Origin: JAPOVO01 sp026708165
GTDB taxonomy: Bacteria > Chloroflexota > UBA11872 > VXNJ01
Reading direction: 5' to 3'
Assembly: GCA_965208775.1 (NCBI GenBank)
Contig: OZ242360.1
Location: 2,294,001 to 2,358,000, forward strand
DNA length: 64,000 nucleotides
Shown: positions 8,437-17,199 of the stretch, piece by piece
Numbering within the stretch: the first letter of the stretch is position 1
Layout: each line of letters opens with the position of its first letter
Notes under the pieces: generated by a model
What the model was told of the DNA's origin: nothing
Seen by the model: the letters and a program-made list of their open reading frames with translations, nothing else
Database searches by the model: none
Position numbers and translations under genes: made by a program

Positions 8437-9195
8437 CTAGGCTCCGCGGGGGCTCCAACCGCCGTCGACTATCAGGCAGTGTCCATTGACGAACGACGCG
8501 TCATCGGAAGCCAGGAATGTTGCGGCGGCGGCAACTTCGTCGACGGTGACGAACCGCTCCATCGGCACCCGCTCCAAAAGCTCGTCCACCCCTGGCGAAT
8601 GAGCCGACCTGCCCTTGCGGAAGAGCTGAGTATCGGAGTAACCCGGTCCGATGGAGTTGACCCGGACGCCGCGCGCACCCCACTCGACCGCGAGTACCTG
8701 ACTGAGCATGATGACGCCGGCCTTGGCGGTGCAATAGGCGACTCTTCCGGCGGAAGCGCGCGTGCCGTACATAGATGCGATATTGATAATCGAGCCGGAG
8801 CCTTGCCGGAGCATGTGGCGGCCAGCGGCCTGCGCGCCAAGAAACACGGCGCTGAGGTTGAGGTCCAGCAATTGCCGCCAGAACCGTTCGTCTTCGTCCT
8901 CGGCGAGCAGACCGCCGACCATGCCGGCGTTGCCCACCCAGATGTCGATCTTGCCGAACTCGCTAACGATCTCGTCGATGAACGACCGGAGACGCGGCGT
9001 ATCCGTTACGTCCAGCTTGCGCGTGAGGGCACGGCGGCCATTCGCGGCGACCATCCGGGCGGTCTCCTCCGCGTCGTCGAGGTTCAGGTCGCAAATCGCG
9101 ACGTCGGCGCCGTTTCGGGAGAACGCCTGAGCCATCGCCCGCCCAAATCCGGCACCTCCGCCTGTAATTCCAGCCACTCTGCCTTCGAGTTTCAT
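8437..9195 (-). CDS. Short-chain dehydrogenase/reductase (SDR)
   Basis: This 252-residue classical SDR shows the cofactor motif TGGGAGFG, the NAG motif VGNAGM, catalytic Ser in NIASMYG, and YxxxK as YCTAK, with the C-terminal GHCLIVDGGW typical of the family. It is a cytosolic NAD(P)-dependent oxidoreductase whose substrate is unknown. An Asp after the second strand (AICDLN) suggests NAD over NADP. The ATG at 9195 is preferred to the longer frame from 9318, because AAGGAG sits ten bases upstream and the protein then begins directly with the Rossmann fold. It converges with the sulfatase-like gene. Confidence 0.88.
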   Translation of the reverse strand: MKLEGRVAGITGGGAGFGRAMAQAFSRNGADVAICDLNLDDAEETARMVAANGRRALTRKLDVTDTPRLRSFIDEIVSEFGKIDIWVGNAGMVGGLLAEDEDERFWRQLLDLNLSAVFLGAQAAGRHMLRQGSGSIINIASMYGTRASAGRVAYCTAKAGVIMLSQVLAVEWGARGVRVNSIGPGYSDTQLFRKGRSAHSPGVDELLERVPMERFVTVDEVAAAATFLASDDASFVNGHCLIVDGGWSPRGA

Positions 9196-9528
9196 TGGGC
9201 AAGCGCTCCTTGGTCGTTTTGGGAATGGCCTCGACTTAAATGCCTGAGACAGTATGGACTGATTTGCGGTCGGTGTTCCCACCGTCTTTGTACATGGGGC
9301 CCGGACGGCGCCACGCATACTTCTATGCTGTGACTCACGCGGTCAAATCACGGGCCTAGTATATGCTCGATTTGCGGGTGGGAGCGCGTGATACCCTAAG
9401 CTCGTTTCGGGGATTCCGATCCCCGCCGGGCTGTCGAAGTGCGGCGTGTTCACGTTGACGTGCGCCCTCTCCCGTTTGGAGTCTCGGAATATTGAACGCG
9501 CAACCGCGTTTCCCCACATGCGGCGCCG
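9196..9528. other. Divergent intergenic region between SDR gene and hopanoid operon
   Basis: These 333 bases hold the leaders of two divergent units. A short palindrome, CGGGGAT with ATCCCCG around a four-base loop (9408-9425), has no T tract, so it is not an obvious terminator. No convincing promoter pair was found by eye and no coding frame looks real. Confidence 0.5.
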
Positions 9529-10389
9529 ATGACTGCGGTTAAAGATGCCGAGGGCGCCGTCCCGAGTCAAGCCGAGATTATGGTGCAGGCCGGGAGCGAG
9601 AATTTTCCGGTAGCCGCGTTCTTTCTTCCGGGAAAGATCCGACGACACTTGCTCAATATCTATGGATTCGCCCGTCTCGTCGATGACTTAGGGGATGAGG
9701 TCGCGGGTGACCGGTTGGCCCACCTGAACTGGCTGGAATGCGAGGTTGACCGTACGTATAGCAGCTCTCCGCATCATCCGCTGATGCGGAGGCTGGCCGT
9801 GACGGTTGGCGAGTTTGCGATTCCTCGGCAACCGTTTCTCGACCTAATCGAAGCGAACCGACGCGACCAGACGATCAAGCGGTACGCGAATGTTGACGAG
9901 CTGATCGAATACTGCTCCTACTCGGCGAATCCGGTTGGGCGGCTGGTCCTGTACGTGTTCTCCGCGCCGACAGAAGACCGGATTGAGCTATCCGAAGCCG
10001 TGTGCACAGGATTGCAGCTCGTGGAGCACTGGCAGGACGTTGCGGAAGACTACGCGGCCGGTCGCATATACCTACCCGGCGACGACATGGAGCGGTTTGG
10101 AGTCTCTGAGAACGAACTGGCGGGCGGACATGCGAGCGCCGAGTTTCGCCGCCTGATGGACTTCGAAGTCCAGCGCGCTCACGAAATGCTGACTGCCGGA
10201 GCGCCGCTCGCCAACACCTTGCGGGGACGTCGGCGGCTGGCGATCGCGGCCTTTGTGGCCGGCGGGCGGGCGGCTCTCAACGCTATCCAAAAGGCCGACT
10301 TCGACGTTCTCTCCCGTTCGCCACGGCCGTCCAAAGCGAGCTACCTGCTGGAGTTGGGGCGAACGCTTTGGGGGCTTCGCGGGCAATAG
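9529..10389 (+). CDS. hpnC: Squalene synthase HpnC (hydroxysqualene synthase)
   Basis: This 286-residue protein is of the all-alpha trans-prenyltransferase class. The first aspartate-rich motif is LVDDLGDE (about residues 51-58) and the second is QDVAEDYAAGRIYLP. The N-terminal SENFPVAAFFLPGKIRRHL is characteristic of HpnC. Known HpnC enzymes convert presqualene diphosphate to hydroxysqualene. It is the first gene of a compact operon with hpnD four bases downstream, then hpnE and squalene-hopene cyclase, which fixes the assignment. The ATG at 9529 lies just ahead of the conserved N-terminus. Confidence 0.93.
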   Translation: MTAVKDAEGAVPSQAEIMVQAGSENFPVAAFFLPGKIRRHLLNIYGFARLVDDLGDEVAGDRLAHLNWLECEVDRTYSSSPHHPLMRRLAVTVGEFAIPRQPFLDLIEANRRDQTIKRYANVDELIEYCSYSANPVGRLVLYVFSAPTEDRIELSEAVCTGLQLVEHWQDVAEDYAAGRIYLPGDDMERFGVSENELAGGHASAEFRRLMDFEVQRAHEMLTAGAPLANTLRGRRRLAIAAFVAGGRAALNAIQKADFDVLSRSPRPSKASYLLELGRTLWGLRGQ

Positions 10390-10393
10390 TCTC

Positions 10394-11236
10394 ATGCAAG
10401 TCGATCTCGCGTACGACTACTGCCAAGACGTGACGCGGCGGGAGGCCGCCAACTTCTTCTACGGGATCCGCCTGCTGCCCTACGAAAAGCGCCGCGCGCT
10501 CAGCGCGGTCTACGCGCTTGCGCGCCGCGTGGACGACATAGGGGATGGGGACCTGTCCGCGAGCGAAAAGCTGTCGGGTTTGGACGGCGTCCGCGAATGC
10601 TTGGACCGGATGAGCTCGATATCTGACGACCCAATCGCGGTGGCCCTGACCGACACGTCGAGCCGATTCCCGATACCGATCAGCGCTTTTCACGATCTCG
10701 TCGACGGTGTGGAGATGGACGTGCGTGAGGTCTCGTATCAGACTTTCGACGACCTGCACCTGTACTGCAAGAGGGTCGCCGGCTCGATCGGAAGGCTGTC
10801 GCTCGCGATTTTCGGTTCGACATATCCGGAGCTTGCCGGTCCTAGAGCGGAAGCTCTAGGCGTGGCTTTGCAGATCACGAACATCTTGCGGGACGTGAGG
10901 GAGGACTACTGCCGAGGCCGAGTCTATATTCCGGCTGAAGATCTAGACCTCTTCGGAACTGAGGTAACTCTCGAACAGCGAAATGACGAAGGTCTGACTG
11001 ACGTTATCGCCTTCGAGGCGGAGCGGGCCAGGGAATGGTATGCGCGGGGGTTGAGCCTTTTGCCGTTGCTGGAGGGGCGCAGCTACGCGTGCGCTGCAGC
11101 GATGGCGGGTATCTACAGCCGAGTACTTCGCCGCATAGCGAAAAATCCGGACCAAGTCTTACGCCGCCGAATATCTTTGCCAGTTTGGGAGAAAGCCTGG
11201 GTGGCCGTCCGGTCGATTGCCGGCGGGATGGCATGA
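10394..11236 (+). CDS. hpnD: Presqualene diphosphate synthase HpnD
   Basis: This 280-residue paralogue of HpnC has the motifs RRVDDIGDGD and NILRDVREDYCRGRVYIP, and the conserved YCKRVAGSIGRL. It starts with DLAYDYCQDVTRREAANFFYGIRLLP, the usual HpnD N-terminus, so the ATG at 10394 is chosen over a frame that opens inside hpnC. Known HpnD condenses two farnesyl diphosphates to presqualene diphosphate. Its stop overlaps the hpnE start (ATGA, 11233-11236), which suggests coupled translation. Confidence 0.93.
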   Translation: MQVDLAYDYCQDVTRREAANFFYGIRLLPYEKRRALSAVYALARRVDDIGDGDLSASEKLSGLDGVRECLDRMSSISDDPIAVALTDTSSRFPIPISAFHDLVDGVEMDVREVSYQTFDDLHLYCKRVAGSIGRLSLAIFGSTYPELAGPRAEALGVALQITNILRDVREDYCRGRVYIPAEDLDLFGTEVTLEQRNDEGLTDVIAFEAERAREWYARGLSLLPLLEGRSYACAAAMAGIYSRVLRRIAKNPDQVLRRRISLPVWEKAWVAVRSIAGGMA

Positions 11237-12588
11237 GCCTGCCTCATGTGGTCGTTGCGGGTGGAGGACTTGCCGGGCTGACCGCAGCCATCGCGTGCGT
11301 CGACGGCGGAGCACGGGTGACCCTGCTGGAAGGCAAGCGGCATTTGGGCGGCGCCACGTACTCGTTCGAACGTGGCGGGCTGATGGTCGACAACGGGCAG
11401 CACGTGTTTCTGCGCTGCTGTGAAGCGTATATGTGGTTCCTGGATCGGGTGGGAGTTGCCGACAAGGTGACGCTCCAGTCGAGATTGGAAATACCGGTAG
11501 TGGGGCCCACGGGGGAGACTGCCTGGTTGAGGAGCAGCCGATTACCGGCCCCTCTTCAGCTCGGACCATCGCTAGCGCGATTTAAGTTCCTAAATCTCGT
11601 CGAGCGTCTTCGCGTCGCCGTTGCGGCGAGAAAGCTGGCCGCTGTCGACCTCGTCGACTTGGAGCATGACAAGCATACTTTTCACGACTGGTTGCGGCGG
11701 CATGGTCAGTCCGAGCGTTCGATAGAGTCGTTTTGGGACCTGATCATCCTTCCAACCCTTAACGTCCCCAGCTCACGCGCCTCATTGACGCTCGCGGCCA
11801 AGGTCTTTCAGACAGGTCTGCTTGAGGACCGGAGCGCGGGCGACATGGGCTACTCCGCAGTGCCGCTGTCGGAACTCCATGCCGACCCGGCGGAAGATCT
11901 GGTACATAAGCGCGGCTCGCGGGTGCTGAAGGGGGTGCGAGTCAGATCGATAAGCGCCAGATCGGGCGGTTTTCAGGTGGCCGTCCACGGAGGGGATTCC
12001 TTCAAGGCGGACGCGGTTGTGGTTGCCGTTCCGCACGATTCGGCCGCGCAGATCGTGCCGGAGGGGGCGGTCGGCGATCCATCGCAGTTTCGGCGTCTGG
12101 GAACATCGCCTATCGTGAATCTGCACGTGGTTTATGACAGGAAGGTCATGGACTGGCCGCACGCCGCGGGTATCGACGGACCCGTGCAGTGGGTGTTCGA
12201 CAGGACGACTATCGCCGGATGCGAGCGTGGACAATATCTCGCCGTTTCGCTCTCCGCCGCCGACGAATACGTGGGAGAGTCCAATTCGACGCTTAAGAGC
12301 AAGTTTCTGGATGCGCTCGCCTCGGTGTTTCCAAAAGCACAGGGGGCTTCTGTAGAATCTTTTTTCGTGACTCGGGAGTACGCCGCTACGTTTCTGCAAT
12401 CGCCGGGAAGCGCCGCTCTGAGGCCGGGTCCTGTCACTCGAATGCCTGGTCTGTTTCTGGCTGGAGCCTGGACCGACACCGGCTGGCCGGCAACCATGGA
12501 AGGCGCGGTACGCAGCGGACTTTCCGCAGCTCGCGAAGCGCTGAAGAGTCTCAACCTTCCAAGTCGAAATTCACCGAAATATGCATGA
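11233..12588 (+). CDS. hpnE: Hydroxysqualene dehydroxylase HpnE (FAD-dependent)
   Basis: This 451-residue flavoprotein of the amine-oxidase/phytoene-desaturase type opens with the FAD motif VVVAGGGLAGLTAA, followed by LLEGKRHLGGATYSF and GLMVDNGQHVFLRCC, a stretch characteristic of HpnE. The C-terminal FAD motif is LFLAGAWTDTGWPATMEGAVRSG. Established work shows HpnE reduces hydroxysqualene to squalene, completing the three-step bacterial route. The ATG at 11233 overlaps the hpnD stop; an apparent upstream extension lies within hpnD. Placement directly before the cyclase supplies the substrate for hopanoid formation. Confidence 0.94.
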   Translation: MSLPHVVVAGGGLAGLTAAIACVDGGARVTLLEGKRHLGGATYSFERGGLMVDNGQHVFLRCCEAYMWFLDRVGVADKVTLQSRLEIPVVGPTGETAWLRSSRLPAPLQLGPSLARFKFLNLVERLRVAVAARKLAAVDLVDLEHDKHTFHDWLRRHGQSERSIESFWDLIILPTLNVPSSRASLTLAAKVFQTGLLEDRSAGDMGYSAVPLSELHADPAEDLVHKRGSRVLKGVRVRSISARSGGFQVAVHGGDSFKADAVVVAVPHDSAAQIVPEGAVGDPSQFRRLGTSPIVNLHVVYDRKVMDWPHAAGIDGPVQWVFDRTTIAGCERGQYLAVSLSAADEYVGESNSTLKSKFLDALASVFPKAQGASVESFFVTREYAATFLQSPGSAALRPGPVTRMPGLFLAGAWTDTGWPATMEGAVRSGLSAAREALKSLNLPSRNSPKYA

Positions 12589-12603
12589 CCAATCGCGCTG
12601 CCG

Positions 12604-14484
12604 ATGATTACCAAGTCAGCTCCTGAACTTACTCAGACCGCCGTCGGAGCGATGGAACAGGCTCGCGACTACCTTCTGGGACTTCAGCATTCGGACGGTT
12701 ACTGGAAGGGCGAGCTGGAGACCAACGTCTCGATAGAGGCGGAGGATCTGCTGCTTCGCGAGTTCCTGGGTATTCGCGGGGACCGGGAGACAGAGGCGAC
12801 GGCCAACTGGATTCGCGCGAAGCAACGGGACGACGGAACGTGGGCGAATTTTTACGGCGGGCCTGCGGAGCACTCGACGACGACCGAGGCCTATACAGCC
12901 TTGAAGCTCGCGGGGGATAGTCCCGACGCGGACCACATGAAGAAGGCGGCTGCCTACATTCTGGATTCCGGCGGCGTTGAACGCACTCGCGTGTTCACGC
13001 GCATATGGCTGGCATTGTTCGGTCTGTGGTCGTGGGATCGAGTGCCTGTGCTGCCGCCGGAGCAGATCTTCCTGCCCAAATGGGCGCCTCTCAATATCTA
13101 CGATTTCGCGTGCTGGGCGAGACAGACCATTGTGGCCTTGAGCGTGGTGTCGGCGTACCGCCCGGTCCGCCCTATCGAGTTCGATCTGGACGAGATTCGT
13201 TCGGGGGTACCCGATCCGCCGCGCCCGCGTTTGGCGTCCCGCCCAGGCGCATTTCAACTCCTGGATCAAGGTCTTCAACTCTACGAAAACCGTGCACTGC
13301 GACCGTTGCGGCAACTGGCGCTGGAGAGGGCCGAGCAATGGATAGTCAGACGGCAGGAGGCCGATGGGTCGTGGGGCGGAATACAGCCGCCGTGGGTCTA
13401 CTCGTTGATCGCGTTGTCGCTTCGAGGCTACGGCCTCGACCACCCGGTTATGGCAGCAGGTCTGGAAGGGATCGACCGCTTCACGATCTGGGAGGGTGAC
13501 ACGAGGAGACTCGAAGCGTGTCAATCACCTGTGTGGGATACGGCTCTTGCCATGATCGCTCTATCCGACGCCGGTGTCGACGGCGACCATAGCTCGATCC
13601 AAAGAGGGGCGGACTGGCTGATCAGAAACGAGGTGCGCGTGCCCGGCGACTGGCAGATAAAGCGGCCGGACCTGGAACCGGGCGGCTGGGCATTTGAGTT
13701 CGCCAATGTCAACTATCCCGACGTCGACGATACGGCAGAGGTGGTGCTAGCTCTGAAGCAAGCAAATGCCGATGCGGTAGGAGGGATTGAGCCTGCAATT
13801 GAGCGGGGTGTCAGATGGACTGTCGGAATGCAATCACTCGAAGGAGGCTGGGCCGCTTTCGATGCCGATAACGATAGAGACGTCGCCGCGCAATTGCCGT
13901 TCTGCGATTTTGGGGCGGTGATAGACCCACCCAGCGCGGACGTTACGGCGCACGCGATCGAAATGCTGGCCTCCGTTGGACGGCAGGACGAGTATGCGGC
14001 GCAACATGGCATCGAATGGCTGCGGAGAGAACAGGAGCCCGATGGTTCTTGGTTTGGACGCTGGGGCTCCAATCACGTCTACGGCACCGGAGCGGTTGTG
14101 ACGGCTTTGGTGGCCGCCGATGTGCCGACCAGAGACCCCGCGATCCGGCGCGCGGTTCACTGGCTACAACGGCATCAGAACACCGATGGCGGTTGGGGCG
14201 AGGACCTGCGTTCGTATCGAGATCGTTCATGGGTCGGTAAAGGGGATAGCACGGCTTCTCAGACTGCCTGGGCGCTGCTAGCACTGCTGGCGGCTGGCGA
14301 GCGGGGCTATTCGGTGGCTCGCGGCACACGCTTTCTGATCGAGACCCAGCGACCGGACGGCGGGTGGGATGAACCGTGGTTCACGGGAACAGGCTTTCCC
14401 GGCGATTTCTATGTCAAGTATCACCTCTATCGAATCGTATTTCCGTTGATGGCCCTTGGCCGGTTCGTCAACGTCCAGGGCTGA
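12604..14484 (+). CDS. shc: Squalene-hopene cyclase
   Basis: This 626-residue protein is the usual length for the family. It has multiple QW repeats (for example near residues 22, 250, 408 and 520, of the type QxxDGSW or QxxDGGW) and the catalytic DxDD motif as DVDDTA near residues 373-378. Cyclases of this kind are monotopic membrane proteins that cyclise squalene to hopene and hopanol. The N-terminal ETNVSIEAEDLLLREFLGI is typical. It begins 15 bases after hpnE and is followed by hpnG and hpnH, so hopene can be extended to C35 hopanoids. Nothing in the catalytic motif is unusual. Confidence 0.96.
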   Translation: MITKSAPELTQTAVGAMEQARDYLLGLQHSDGYWKGELETNVSIEAEDLLLREFLGIRGDRETEATANWIRAKQRDDGTWANFYGGPAEHSTTTEAYTALKLAGDSPDADHMKKAAAYILDSGGVERTRVFTRIWLALFGLWSWDRVPVLPPEQIFLPKWAPLNIYDFACWARQTIVALSVVSAYRPVRPIEFDLDEIRSGVPDPPRPRLASRPGAFQLLDQGLQLYENRALRPLRQLALERAEQWIVRRQEADGSWGGIQPPWVYSLIALSLRGYGLDHPVMAAGLEGIDRFTIWEGDTRRLEACQSPVWDTALAMIALSDAGVDGDHSSIQRGADWLIRNEVRVPGDWQIKRPDLEPGGWAFEFANVNYPDVDDTAEVVLALKQANADAVGGIEPAIERGVRWTVGMQSLEGGWAAFDADNDRDVAAQLPFCDFGAVIDPPSADVTAHAIEMLASVGRQDEYAAQHGIEWLRREQEPDGSWFGRWGSNHVYGTGAVVTALVAADVPTRDPAIRRAVHWLQRHQNTDGGWGEDLRSYRDRSWVGKGDSTASQTAWALLALLAAGERGYSVARGTRFLIETQRPDGGWDEPWFTGTGFPGDFYVKYHLYRIVFPLMALGRFVNVQG

Positions 14485-14505
14485 AGTCGCAACCGGAGCC
14501 GGCTG

Positions 14506-15114
14506 ATGGACAGCCGCCCGGTTCCAGAGGGGCTGCTTGTTCTCACGCCGCTGGCCATCGAGGCGTGGGCAATGCGGAGGGCGCTTCCCGGCGTCACCGT
14601 GCTCAAGACGGGACTTGGCAGGGGGAAATCCATTGCAGCGCGGCCTATGGTCGATCGGATCGATCCGGAGGTGCTCGTAATCGCCGGATTTTGCGGGGCG
14701 CTGGACCCGTCCTTACGGCCGGGTGACGTTGTCGTCGCGAGCAGAGTGTGGGGGACAGATGGCTCTTGTTTGAAGCTCGAACCTGATTTGCTCGAATCAG
14801 TGCTGCGGCGCGGTGGGATTAGGGCCAGGTCGGGGCTGATTATTTCGTCGGGCCGCCTAGTGCGAGGCGAGCAGCGAACAGTACTCCACCAGGCGGGGGG
14901 GATGGCGGTGGACATGGAATCGGCCTGGCTTGCGCGGACGGCACGCTCTCGACCTGTGGCCGTGGTGAGGGTGGTCGTGGATACGCCGGGGAGGGAGCTT
15001 CTTAGTCCAATCAAGACAATAGTCGGTGGCGTGAAAGGGCTTCGGACGCTGACGCGCGTAGGACCGGCGTTGAGAGACTGGGCATCGGATCAGCGAGACC
15101 GGGTCGGTACCTGA
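14506..15114 (+). CDS. hpnG: Hopanoid-associated nucleoside phosphorylase-like protein HpnG
   Basis: This 202-residue member of the purine nucleoside phosphorylase/MTA nucleosidase fold shows VIAGFCGALDPSLRPGDVVVAS and the ribose/purine-site AVDMESAWLAR, where Met-Glu contacts the ribose in the family. Known HpnG removes adenine from adenosylhopane to give ribosylhopane. It follows the cyclase by 21 bases and precedes the radical-SAM hpnH by 95 bases, the usual hopanoid gene set. It is somewhat short, and the C-terminal region is basic. Confidence 0.88.
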   Translation: MDSRPVPEGLLVLTPLAIEAWAMRRALPGVTVLKTGLGRGKSIAARPMVDRIDPEVLVIAGFCGALDPSLRPGDVVVASRVWGTDGSCLKLEPDLLESVLRRGGIRARSGLIISSGRLVRGEQRTVLHQAGGMAVDMESAWLARTARSRPVAVVRVVVDTPGRELLSPIKTIVGGVKGLRTLTRVGPALRDWASDQRDRVGT

Positions 15115-15209
15115 GGGATCACATCAATCTCGCGAGGTTCGACTGTTTGGCTCCGAGTCATTACTATGAGCGTGAGCGGTCGTCGCGAGCTCGAAGTTAA
15201 AGGAAATTC

Positions 15210-16223
15210 ATGGGCGTACCTTTTAGGCAAACAGCGCGGCTCGCCACCTATCTGGTGAAACAGAAGCTAGCCGGCCGGGAGAAGTACCCGATCATCGTCG
15301 AGCTGGAACCGCTGTTCGCCTGCAATCTGGCCTGTACGGGTTGCGGCAAGATCCAATATCCTGTCGAAATCCTGAAGAAGCGGATGACCGTCGAGGCCGC
15401 CGTGGCGGCGATCGAGGAGTGCGGCGCTCCGATGGTCTCCATCGCGGGCGGGGAACCATTAATTCACCCGGAGATTCACCTAATAGCGCGCGAACTGATT
15501 GCGAGAAAGAAGTTCGTATACCTGTGCACGAACGCGCTCTTGATGAAGAGAAAGATAGAACTGTTTGAACCATCGCCCTACTTTGCGTGGGCGGTGCATG
15601 TTGACGGTCTCCGGGAGCGCCACGACCAGTCGGTAGACAGGGACGGAGTATTCGACATCGCGGTGGACGCGATAAGGATGGCGAAGGAAAGAGGATTCCG
15701 CGTAACCACCAACACGACAATCTTCACGCACGACTCCGTTAAAGATGTCCGCGCGGTCATGGACTTTCTGAACAATGAGCTTGAAGTCGACGCCATGATG
15801 ATCTCTCCAGGCTACGCTTACTGGAAGGCGCCTGATCAAGAGCACTTTCTGCCGGTGGACCAGGCGCGCAAGCTGTTTAGCGAAGCGTTCGCAAACGGCA
15901 AGCGCCGCGAGTGGAGGCTCAACCACTCCCCGTTGTTCCTCGATTTTCTTGAGGGAAAGATCGACTTCCAGTGCACGGCGTGGGGGATTCCCAGCTACTC
16001 GATCTTCGGCTGGCAGCGTCCTTGTTACCTGATGGCTGACGGCTATGTCGAGACTTATCAGGAGTTGGTCGAAACGACCGATTGGGAAAAATACGGACGC
16101 GGGCGAGACCCACGCTGCGACAACTGCATGGCACACTGCGGGTACGAACCCACGGCCGTGCTTGAAACGACCAGCTCGCTCCGGCATTCGGTCAGAGCGA
16201 TGTTTGAGAGCATAGCCAGCTAG
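15210..16223 (+). CDS. hpnH: Adenosyl-hopene transferase HpnH (radical SAM)
   Basis: This 337-residue radical-SAM protein carries CNLACTGC (CxxxCxxC, near residues 34-41), binding a [4Fe-4S] cluster that cleaves S-adenosylmethionine, then the GGEP motif SIAGGEPLIHPEI. The C-terminal CDNCMAHCGYEPTAV is typical of HpnH. Known HpnH adds a 5'-deoxyadenosyl radical to hopene to form adenosylhopane, the first step to bacteriohopanepolyols. AAGGA lies seven bases before the ATG. It ends the hopanoid operon; its TAG stop is part of a CTAG shared with the stop of the convergent SDR gene. Confidence 0.95.
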   Translation: MGVPFRQTARLATYLVKQKLAGREKYPIIVELEPLFACNLACTGCGKIQYPVEILKKRMTVEAAVAAIEECGAPMVSIAGGEPLIHPEIHLIARELIARKKFVYLCTNALLMKRKIELFEPSPYFAWAVHVDGLRERHDQSVDRDGVFDIAVDAIRMAKERGFRVTTNTTIFTHDSVKDVRAVMDFLNNELEVDAMMISPGYAYWKAPDQEHFLPVDQARKLFSEAFANGKRREWRLNHSPLFLDFLEGKIDFQCTAWGIPSYSIFGWQRPCYLMADGYVETYQELVETTDWEKYGRGRDPRCDNCMAHCGYEPTAVLETTSSLRHSVRAMFESIAS

Positions 16224-16972
16224 CCAAACCGGCGGTTCAGAGTTCGATATAAGCCCGGCAAACCGCCCTTGAGTCGCGCCACGAGGCCGAGCCATTTCGG
16301 CACTATGGCCTCCGGTTGGCCCGTCTCGATGGATCGGACGATGACTTGGGCCACCTTTTCGGGCGTTATAGGGCGCGGCCAGGACCTAGAGTACGGTGCC
16401 CCCTGCCGGTTGAAGAACTCGGTGGCGACCACTCCCGGACTGACGACCGTGACTCCGACGCCTGATCCGGCGACTTCCTGCCGTAGACCTTCGCTGAAGA
16501 TGATGAGCGCCGCCTTGGTGGCGGAGTAGACGGTCTCGCCGCCCACTCCCAGGTGGCCGGCAATCGACGCGACGTTGACTATGTGCCCCCGGCCACGGTC
16601 GATCATCGGAGGCGTAAGCTCACGCGCCAACAGTATCGCGGCGCGCAGGTTGAGTCGAATGAGTTGGTCGATGACTGTCACCGGCATGTGCGTGAAGGCT
16701 CCTGTCCAGCCGGCTCCCGCGTTGTTTACCAGAATGTCGATTGCTCCCAGATGGGCCGCCGATTCTTCGAGGCACCTCGTTATAGACACCTCATCCGTGA
16801 GTTCCGCGACTATGGCCGTCCCGCCCACCTCCGCAACCAGTTCAGCGAGACGCCGTCGGTCGCGGCCAACCAGGGCCAGCCGCGCGCCCCTGGTGGACAG
16901 GGCTTTTGCGGTTGCGAGTCCGATGCCTGAGCTGGCGCCAGTAACGAGCGCTCCGGCGCCATTGAGATTCAT
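16220..16972 (-). CDS. Short-chain dehydrogenase/reductase, membrane-associated type
   Basis: This 250-residue SDR has TGASSGIG at the N-terminus, NNAGAG, catalytic Ser in VNVASIAG and YSATK. The C-terminal tail, LKGGLPGLYRTLNRRFG, is the basic amphipathic ending seen in DltE/SDR-family proteins that touch membranes. Its position tail-to-tail with hpnH makes a lipid substrate possible, but it is on the opposite strand and no hopanoid role can be claimed. The ATG at 16972 has GGGGAG five bases upstream; a longer frame to 17167 has no supporting site. Confidence 0.87.
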   Translation of the reverse strand: MNLNGAGALVTGASSGIGLATAKALSTRGARLALVGRDRRRLAELVAEVGGTAIVAELTDEVSITRCLEESAAHLGAIDILVNNAGAGWTGAFTHMPVTVIDQLIRLNLRAAILLARELTPPMIDRGRGHIVNVASIAGHLGVGGETVYSATKAALIIFSEGLRQEVAGSGVGVTVVSPGVVATEFFNRQGAPYSRSWPRPITPEKVAQVIVRSIETGQPEAIVPKWLGLVARLKGGLPGLYRTLNRRFG

Positions 16973-17199
16973 AGTCTCCCCGCTGTTTGTACGATGCACA
17001 TTCAAGGCCGCACCATAGCACCGTCTGCGGGAGGTTGAAGGAGAAGCCCGAGCCGCTCGTGGGTCGTATGCAGACAGGAGAGTGGGCGGAGAATGCGTTT
17101 GCGTAATGAGCGGCGAAACGCCGGCGCTTGCGGAACGGGCAAGAATCGTATTATTGGCGATGCCCATTTCGAAACGGCCTCAACAAGCGAGCTAGTGAA

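Noticed and set aside
8479..9333. 284-residue plus-strand frame opposite the first SDR gene
   Set aside because: The SDR on the minus strand has all family motifs and a ribosome binding site.
9408..9425. Palindrome upstream of the hopanoid operon considered as a terminator
   Set aside because: There is no following T tract and it lies in a promoter region, so no terminator call is made.
12616..13524. Long minus-strand frame opposite squalene-hopene cyclase
   Set aside because: The plus-strand cyclase motifs are unmistakable; the antisense translation is Arg-rich and unstructured.
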